26,755 nucleotides of DNA from a virus. Below, piece by piece: positions 22,667-26,755 of this stretch (positions are counted from its first letter, which is position 1; each line of letters starts with the position of its first letter). The notes below the pieces were generated by a model. It made no database searches and was not told the origin of the DNA. It saw only the letters and a program-made list of their open reading frames with translations. Location of the stretch: the IMG/VR virus record IMGVR_UViG_3300033064_003586, positions 1 to 26,755 of that record. One strand, 5' to 3'. A program made the position numbers and the translations under genes.

Positions 22667-23439
22667 CATTTCTCCCTGCTTATCCACCAATCCCATAGCT
22701 CTTGACCGTCGGCAAATTCACGCTTGACCTTCCGGCCCGAAGCTTTACGCCTAGCTATTATCTGATCGCAGGCCCGGCGCCACAGGTAGGCTACCTTTGG
22801 GAAGTAGTATATCTCTTTCTTGACGTTCCTGGAAAATGGGCATAGCACACAGCCCAGCCGTTTGAAGCCGCCGTACTCATCATCATAGAGCTTGCAGTAA
22901 GGCAGGTTATACTTCTCGATATACTCCCATACCTCGCCCTCAGACCAGTACAATATAGGCCGGACAAATGTTTTATCGATCTTCGGCCATTTGTTATGTT
23001 GCTCAAAGCACTTCTGGCCCTTCCGGATAGTGCCCTCGTCTCGCCGGTTACCCAGGATTAGCACCCGGCCGAGGCCGCCAGCCTCTTTGATATACTTACA
23101 ACACCAGCGTTTCTGCCTTATCGGGAGTCCCTTCTTAGCTACGAGCTGCCACCATGATATCCCCAATGGCTTAATGTGATTATCCCGCTGGACGTCCGGG
23201 TGAAACTCCCGGATGAATTGGTAGATTTCAAGTGGATCGATAGGACTCTGGCAGTAGTGCCAGTCTACCCTTACCTGGGCCTGGACTGAGGCAAGGTGTT
23301 TGATGACTACGCTATCCTTGCCGCCACTGAAGCCGCCGTAGTATTGAATGGGAGCAGGCGGCTCGACGGCCTGCAGAAACTTGATAGCCGTCTCTTCTTT
23401 GGTCATCCCGGTCAGCATATCAATCTGTTCGATGCTCAT
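22666..23439 (-). CDS. PAPS reductase / ATP-pyrophosphatase family protein
   Basis: This 257-residue protein has the adenylating loop YYGGFSGGKDSVV with SGGKDS at 38-43, then KRWCCKYIKE (C113, C114), LILGNRRDEG (127-136), PILYWSEGEVWEYI and RLGCVLCPF (C197, C200). The CC plus CxxC arrangement suggests a zinc or iron-sulfur site, as in phage members of this family. They are presumed to activate a substrate with ATP and transfer sulfur or another group, possibly to nucleic acid. The start at 23439 overlaps the upstream stop as ATGA and has AAGGGG upstream; the longer frame to 23553 lies within the preceding gene. It sits two genes upstream of the cytosine methyltransferase. Confidence 0.85.
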   Translation of the reverse strand: MSIEQIDMLTGMTKEETAIKFLQAVEPPAPIQYYGGFSGGKDSVVIKHLASVQAQVRVDWHYCQSPIDPLEIYQFIREFHPDVQRDNHIKPLGISWWQLVAKKGLPIRQKRWCCKYIKEAGGLGRVLILGNRRDEGTIRKGQKCFEQHNKWPKIDKTFVRPILYWSEGEVWEYIEKYNLPYCKLYDDEYGGFKRLGCVLCPFSRNVKKEIYYFPKVAYLWRRACDQIIARRKASGRKVKREFADGQELWDWWISREK

Positions 23440-23663
23440 GCTAACCCCTTTGGCCCCGGCCGAGGCTTCTGCCGCATAAAGCGGTCTATCTCTTTGTACT
23501 TGTAGTAGGCATCGATGTAACTCTGCAAAGGCCGGACTCTCCAATCCTGCCATACAGGTTGAGGCTCGTCAAACGTCTTCACGCCGAGCCTCTTCAGTGC
23601 CTTCAGCACCGCCAGCTTTGTTTCAGTATTCAGGCAGCACCACGCCGGGAGAGCTTGTTTCAT
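23436..23663 (-). CDS. hypothetical small protein
   Basis: This 75-residue protein contains WCCLNTETKLAVLKALKRLG, PVWQDWRVRPLQSYIDAYYK and a basic C terminus (RQKPRPGPKG). It overlaps both neighbours by four bases (ATGA), so it is translationally coupled to the PAPS-reductase-family gene. Function unknown. Confidence 0.6.
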   Translation of the reverse strand: MKQALPAWCCLNTETKLAVLKALKRLGVKTFDEPQPVWQDWRVRPLQSYIDAYYKYKEIDRFMRQKPRPGPKGLA

Positions 23664-23878
23664 GGTAGGATTATCCCTGATTCAGTAATCCTCTCCCCTG
23701 GCCTCACACCCTTAGCTTGCTGTTTTTTCATTTTGACGTTCATTTCTTTCTGAGCCTGTGTCATGTAATAAGTTATGCCCTGGAACTGCTCATCATGGAC
23801 TCGGCACACTCCGTAGCCGGACGTCATGTTTCTATTCCTCTGGCAACCGGGTACTGGGCATGGATTTTGTTTAGCCAT
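23660..23878 (-). CDS. small Cys/His protein
   Basis: The N terminus of this 72-residue protein has C7, C12, C25 and H28 (NPCPVPGCQRN; YGVCRVHDEQF), a likely zinc site of C-x4-C-x12-C-x2-H type. The rest is a basic helix (MTQAQKEMNVKMKKQQAKG). GGGGGT precedes the ATG, and the gene overlaps its upstream neighbour by eight bases. It may bind nucleic acid; function unknown. Confidence 0.62.
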   Translation of the reverse strand: MAKQNPCPVPGCQRNRNMTSGYGVCRVHDEQFQGITYYMTQAQKEMNVKMKKQQAKGVRPGERITESGIILP

Positions 23879-24122
23879 CTTTATTACCCCCTAATTTTTC
23901 CTCAAGGAATAGAAGGCAAGCAGAACCATAAGGTGTGCCAGCGCACTCATTAGCTTCCTTTTGGAGCAATTCTTTAATGCCCTTCAGCATCGCATCCGCA
24001 CCAGCTTCAAAATCAGAGTACTGCGGTTCCATATTCCAAATCTCAGGCAACTTCTTCTGAAAGCATGGTTTATCTAAATTCAATTGGTGGGGATTCTTCC
24101 ATCCATCAGGTCTATAACTCAT
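23871..24122 (-). CDS. hypothetical small protein
   Basis: This 83-residue protein has an aromatic N terminus (MSYRPDGWKNPHQLN) and a helical part DFEAGADAMLKGIKELLQ, ending in LFLEEKLGGNKDG. The segment EAGADAMLKG is common in phage mini-proteins of unknown role. GGGAGATAATAAAG precedes the ATG, and its end overlaps the next gene by eight bases. Confidence 0.6.
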   Translation of the reverse strand: MSYRPDGWKNPHQLNLDKPCFQKKLPEIWNMEPQYSDFEAGADAMLKGIKELLQKEANECAGTPYGSACLLFLEEKLGGNKDG

Positions 24123-24396
24123 CTTTATTATCTCCCATCATATTATCCCATCGTCTAGAGTCGAAGTCACCACCACCAGTCCCGAAGTCATGGTCAGCAG
24201 GTAAGTCCTTACACTCTCTGATATGCTCCATAGTTTTGCTCAAAGCCTTATCGTTCCTGATGAACTCTATGTCCTGGAAGAAGGATTCAGCCCCCATGAC
24301 AAACTCTACAGGTGGCATTGAACCAACCTGTAATACCACGACAACCTCTTTCCTCTTGTGAAAATAGCCGACGTGATACCTCATTCCTACTGGCAT
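24112..24396 (-). CDS. hypothetical small protein
   Basis: This 94-residue protein has an N-terminal beta part (RYHVGYFHKRKEVVVVLQVG), then FVMGAESFFQDIEFI, and an acidic Gly-rich tail (DHDFGTGGGDFDSRRW). AAGGAGG lies six bases upstream of the ATG and overlaps the end of the upstream small gene. No family recognised. Confidence 0.6.
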   Translation of the reverse strand: MPVGMRYHVGYFHKRKEVVVVLQVGSMPPVEFVMGAESFFQDIEFIRNDKALSKTMEHIRECKDLPADHDFGTGGGDFDSRRWDNMMGDNKDEL

Positions 24397-24397
24397 A

Positions 24398-24556
24398 TCA
24401 TTCCTCCTTGTCAGCCAGAATCACATTGACAAGCTCTGCCTCTAATAGAGCTTGGGATATACGGAGTTTGAAGTATTGTCTCTTGAGTAGAAACTCGAAG
24501 TTACGCTGCCTGATATCCCTCACCCGGGCCAGTACCTCCAATGTCTCGATATCCAT
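24398..24556 (-). CDS. 52-residue helical protein
   Basis: The product (MDIETLEVLARVRDIRQRNF, then FKLRISQALLEAELVNVI, ending LADKEE) is one long amphipathic helix or coiled coil. GGAGGG lies four bases before the ATG, and one base separates its ATG from the TAG of the upstream gene. The adjacent ribosome sites and close packing support expression. Function unknown. Confidence 0.6.
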   Translation of the reverse strand: MDIETLEVLARVRDIRQRNFEFLLKRQYFKLRISQALLEAELVNVILADKEE

Positions 24557-24557
24557 A

Positions 24558-24698
24558 CTACCCTCCAAACAGTAAAGCTATACCTATTACCAGCCGGACT
24601 ATCCGGACGAACTGGCAATACCATTCCTGCTCCCGGAAGACAATCATGCTCACTATAGCGTCTAGTATCAGGATAGTTCCAAAGATATAGTTAATCAT
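24558..24698 (-). CDS. 46-residue membrane protein
   Basis: Two hydrophobic segments (NYIFGTILILDAIVSMIVF and VRLVIGIALLFGG) flank a short polar loop REQEWYCQF, giving a helical-hairpin topology. The ATG overlaps the VRR-NUC stop as ATGA, with GGAGAGG upstream. A two-TM mini-protein could be a holin, a superinfection factor or a membrane anchor; nothing in the sequence decides. Confidence 0.58.
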   Translation of the reverse strand: MINYIFGTILILDAIVSMIVFREQEWYCQFVRIVRLVIGIALLFGG

Positions 24699-25090
24699 AC
24701 CCTCTCCAATATAGCCGGCAGCTCGTCGACATCCCGGACAATGTGATACCGGCAGTTTAGTTTCTTGACCTGTTCCTCGAACTCGACCTGGTCCGGCTCT
24801 TGCTTCCCCTTAGTTGACTTACACTCGATGAAGGTGACGAAGGATACCGGGTGTGTGCGGTGTATCTTTTTCTGGACGGTATGAAACATCTGAACTTCGC
24901 CACCCTGGACAACGATATAATCGGCGGTCCCTGCCTTGACACCCTTGAACATACGGTGAGAACCGTCCTTGTTCTGAATGGGGATATCGCCGGCGTTTAA
25001 CCTGGCGTACCACAGCTTACCCTGATTCATATAAACCTGTAGGTAGTCCTCGACACCCTTCTTGACTTCAGCTTCCGATAAGTTTAACAT
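24695..25090 (-). CDS. VRR-NUC domain nuclease
   Basis: This 131-residue protein is a compact PD-(D/E)xK-type nuclease of the VRR-NUC family. It has the N-terminal helix SEAEVKKGVEDYL, KAGTADYIVV with D57, and FIECKSTKGKQEPDQVEF with E89 and K91 as catalytic residues, then CRYHIVRDVDEL. Family members act on branched or structured DNA during replication and recombination, and phages carry them as stand-alone genes of this size. About 15 residues (MFHTVQKKIHRTHPV) are inserted between the D57 strand and the ECK strand. AAAGGAGAAGG precedes the ATG. Confidence 0.88.
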   Translation of the reverse strand: MLNLSEAEVKKGVEDYLQVYMNQGKLWYARLNAGDIPIQNKDGSHRMFKGVKAGTADYIVVQGGEVQMFHTVQKKIHRTHPVSFVTFIECKSTKGKQEPDQVEFEEQVKKLNCRYHIVRDVDELPAILERV

Positions 25091-25138
25091 CCTTCTCCTT
25101 TAGAGCCAATTAGCCTATAGGGTTAGTCCCTATCGGGC

Positions 25139-25429
25139 TTATCGGGGGGTGGCTACTGAGGCTTGATGTTCAGCAATAGCCTTTTCGCAACATACAGGAG
25201 TGCCATCGACATCTCTCTCCTCCATGTAACCACAATATTCGCAAACGGAGTCGTAATCCCTAATAATGTTTATCTGATAAGAGTCTCTGCTCCGATGGTC
25301 TCTGATAAAGTTTGTCAAATCCTTAGCCTCACCATCAAGGAACCCCGCCAAATCTTCCAAGTTTCTAATAAAGAATGGGCGTGGTAGTTCTATTTCAGCA
25401 TGTAAATCTCGTAATTTCTTCTTAAACAT
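25139..25429 (-). CDS. small zinc-ribbon-like protein
   Basis: This 96-residue protein has a basic N-terminal helix (MFKKKLRDLHAEIE), a middle with NLEDLAGFLDGEAKDLTNFI, and a C-terminal CEYCGYMEER...VCCEKAIAEH that could bind zinc through CxxC plus CC/H. The ATG at 25429 (AAGGAG four bases upstream, overlapping the previous stop) is preferred over the one at 25462. A small hairpin (ATAGGG/CCCTAT, 25117-25133) follows its stop. Function unknown. Confidence 0.6.
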   Translation of the reverse strand: MFKKKLRDLHAEIELPRPFFIRNLEDLAGFLDGEAKDLTNFIRDHRSRDSYQINIIRDYDSVCEYCGYMEERDVDGTPVCCEKAIAEHQASVATPR

Positions 25430-25793
25430 CTTTCTCCTTCTCTGGCATAGTTCCAGCATCAAGAGCTTGCCAGGTTTTATATTTTAATCTTTCCCCCATA
25501 TCCCAAAGTTTTTTACCCGCTTCCTTCAGCACTTCCGCCCTCACCTGCTCTGCCCGGTTATCAAATTCATTTATGAGTTCAAGGCAATTCTTGTCTGCCA
25601 ATTTAAGTTGCTGCGTGAGGTGCTCTAATTTGTCCTCATAGTATTCAGCATCGGCATCGCGCTGGTCTCCTTGTAATTGCCTTATCAATTCAATAATTTG
25701 TTCCTTTTTAAAGGTTTTGCGGTTTTTAAATTCCCTCGCCCAAGTTATAGTTTGGTTAAGTGCCACTATCGACGGTTTATCTATCTGCTTCAT
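25422..25793 (-). CDS. hypothetical coiled-coil protein
   Basis: This 123-residue protein is almost wholly helical and charged, with a likely coiled coil from about residue 45 to 100 (YYEDKLEHLTQQLKLADKNC; EFDNRAEQVRAEVLKEAGKK). No cysteine cluster or enzyme motif. It overlaps both neighbours by a few bases. Function unknown. Confidence 0.62.
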   Translation of the reverse strand: MKQIDKPSIVALNQTITWAREFKNRKTFKKEQIIELIRQLQGDQRDADAEYYEDKLEHLTQQLKLADKNCLELINEFDNRAEQVRAEVLKEAGKKLWDMGERLKYKTWQALDAGTMPEKEKDV

Positions 25794-25938
25794 CTTTAGC
25801 CTCTTTATCCCTATGGTCTACTCCGTGCTTAAAGCCGTGAACAAAGAAGTCTTTTGCAACATGACCAACAACATCTTCAAACCATCTCCAATGTTCTTCG
25901 GCCAACTTTCCAGCCTCTTGTTTAACTTCCACCTTCAT
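25777..25938 (-). CDS. 53-residue hypothetical protein
   Basis: This Glu/Lys-rich helix begins MKVEVKQEAGKLAEEHWRWF, followed by VAKDFFVHGFKHGVDH, a motif common in uncharacterised phage mini-proteins. AAGGAGGG lies five bases before the ATG at 25938; the longer frame to 26040 would start inside the upstream gene and is rejected. It overlaps the next gene by 17 bases. Confidence 0.6.
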   Translation of the reverse strand: MKVEVKQEAGKLAEEHWRWFEDVVGHVAKDFFVHGFKHGVDHRDKEAKDEADR

Positions 25939-25949
25939 CTGTTCCCTCC

Positions 25950-26258
25950 TTATTGCTGGTGTGGGCGGCTTTGAACATTTAATAGTAAATCCTCTAGTGC
26001 TATAACAACCCGCCGCCATCGCGGGGAACGCTCTGAACACATGCCGAGTATGTTATTTAATTCTCGTTTCATTTCCTCAACCAATGCCTCTATACGGGCT
26101 TCAAATAGTTGGTTGATTTGGCGAGCCTGGCATTCTAAACAGGCAAGGCTATGAGATTCGTTCCCACAATCATCAGCTCCTACGCTGGGTGGGTCGAGAC
26201 ATAAATCTGATTCGCACTCCAGTATTTTGGTTATTCCCTCAATCTCTTTATCTGCCAT
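25950..26258 (-). CDS. small Cys-containing protein
   Basis: This 102-residue protein begins MADKEIEGITKILECESDLC, with further cysteines in ADDCGNESHSLACLECQARQ, followed by a helix INQLFEARIEALVEEMKREL. The two Cys groups may bind zinc. GGAGG is nine bases upstream of the ATG at 26258, and the gene overlaps its upstream neighbour by 11 bases. Function unknown. Confidence 0.6.
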   Translation of the reverse strand: MADKEIEGITKILECESDLCLDPPSVGADDCGNESHSLACLECQARQINQLFEARIEALVEEMKRELNNILGMCSERSPRWRRVVIALEDLLLNVQSRPHQQ

Positions 26259-26457
26259 CTGAAACAACCTCCTTCGCAGCTGTATAAGTAACCCCGTCTT
26301 TGGGGCAGGTGATACAGATTTTAGTTACAGGGAAGCCCTCTTCCGCCAGCTTCTTTCCCAATACAACCCATTTCAATGCTTCACAGGTTGGTAAATCTTC
26401 ACAGGTGACGCAGGGGAATTTATCTGCCATCTTGATGCTCCTCCAAACTAGACTCAT
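26248..26457 (-). CDS. small Cys-rich protein
   Basis: Two starts are plausible. The ATG at 26457 overlaps the upstream stop as ATGA with AGGAG five bases away (69 residues). The ATG at 26430 has GGAGGAG seven bases away (60 residues, MADKFPCVTCEDLPTCEALK). The cysteines CVTC, C and CITC form a probable zinc site. The MADK start resembles that of the next gene. Function unknown. Confidence 0.6.
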   Translation of the reverse strand: MSLVWRSIKMADKFPCVTCEDLPTCEALKWVVLGKKLAEEGFPVTKICITCPKDGVTYTAAKEVVSDGR

Positions 26458-26755
26458 TTGCTCTCCTGTTCTATAATTTGCAGGTTAACTTGTAGGATTA
26501 GCTTTTCGAGTTTAGCAAGCCTATCTAACAAGTCATCATATTCTGGTAATTCTTTTGGAGCTACCTTCAGCATATCAGCAATATTCTTTTCACGTGTTCT
26601 GGCTTCTCGTAGCATTTCCTTGAGAAAACGCACACTCTTGGGCTTCTGCCCTGTGCCGTTGCAAGCCCAACAAGATACTGTTTCTAGTATTATTCCTGCT
26701 CGCTCTGTGATATTCTTTTTGCCCGAACCTTTACATACTGGGCAAACTCCACTAC
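26454..26755 (-). CDS. DnaJ-type zinc-finger protein, partial (N terminus outside window)
   Basis: The frame is open from the right edge and ends at TGA 26456..26454. Two CxxCxGxG-like knuckles, CPVCKGSG and CWACNGTG, are 23 residues apart, as in the DnaJ Cys-rich domain. A charged helix follows (RFLKEMLREARTREKN; LLDRLAKLEKLILQVNLQII). There is no J domain in the visible part. In phages such knuckle proteins are small zinc proteins of unknown function. It heads the visible part of the right-hand operon. Confidence 0.7.
   Translation of the reverse strand, partial: SGVCPVCKGSGKKNITERAGIILETVSCWACNGTGQKPKSVRFLKEMLREARTREKNIADMLKVAPKELPEYDDLLDRLAKLEKLILQVNLQIIEQESK

Noticed and set aside
22666-23439. 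DndC of a DNA phosphorothioation system
   Set aside because: The enzyme family is related, but no dndA, dndD, dndE or other Dnd-like partner is present, so only the general PAPS-reductase family is supported.
22666-23553. Longer start (23553) for the PAPS-reductase-family gene
   Set aside because: The extension overlaps the coupled upstream gene for 114 bases and has no ribosome site; ATG 23439 overlaps that gene's stop as ATGA.
1-26755. Genome-wide stop-codon reassignment
   Set aside because: TAA, TAG and TGA each end several well-placed genes, often within ATGA/TAATG couplings, and only one gene has an internal stop.
1-26755. Integrase, attachment sites, CRISPR array or insertion sequence
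   Set aside because: No recombinase or transposase motifs, no regularly spaced repeats and no paired att-like repeats were seen. The GGGGTCAGGC pair alone is too little to call a mobile element.

Overview
The window looks like part of a double-stranded DNA tailed bacteriophage (Caudoviricetes) or prophage, probably from an environmental or metagenomic source. The basis is a contiguous minus-strand packaging and head module (large terminase, portal, scaffold-like protein, HK97-type major capsid protein) next to dense blocks of very small genes. Genes overlap as ATGA or TAATG and nearly all carry AAGGAGG-type ribosome binding sites, so the host is a bacterium. I cannot name the host. TAA, TAG and TGA are all used as stops. 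I see no integrase, attachment site, tail gene, DNA polymerase or CRISPR array; tail genes would be expected to the left of position 1.

Layout. (1) 1-17589, minus strand, late/structural. Read right to left it has three small genes including a tiny membrane protein, a DUF1353 protein, a secreted/membrane protein, a hypothetical overlapping an interrupted FmdB-type zinc-ribbon gene, the large terminase, portal, a 54-aa protein, one 9.0-kb gene, a Cys-rich protein, scaffold, major capsid protein, a head-decoration-like protein and the start of another gene. (2) 17590-17881, a divergent control region with a good sigma-70 promoter reading right and four GTATAAC/GTTATAC heptamers around it. (3) 17882-18394, plus strand, a replisome-organizer-like gene, tail to tail with zero gap against a minus-strand small-terminase-like gene (18395-18826). 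(4) 18827-21492, plus strand: early-type small genes of mostly unknown function, a tRNA-Gln(UUG) and a KTSC-domain gene. The genes are separated by GC-rich hairpins and several begin after a shared GTGAAGGGGG leader. (5) 21525-21572, a convergent hairpin. (6) 21564-26755, minus strand: a tight cluster with a C5-cytosine methyltransferase, a PAPS-reductase-family protein, a VRR-NUC nuclease, several Cys-rich mini-proteins and, at the right edge, a DnaJ-type zinc-finger protein.

How it fits together. The terminase subunits and portal package DNA into a capsid of coat plus scaffold. The gene between portal and scaffold encodes a protein of about 3,011 residues that looks like a polyvalent protein (probably carried in the virion and delivered with the DNA). 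It has hydrophobic segments, a conserved LPD-like core, tandem repeats of about 110-130 residues and a complete class I SAM methyltransferase domain at its C terminus. The right-hand cluster suggests nucleic-acid modification and processing. The items most worth a second look are the giant methyltransferase fusion, the zinc-ribbon gene whose fifth codon is TAA where its family has Glu, and the hairpin-plus-leader organisation of the early block.
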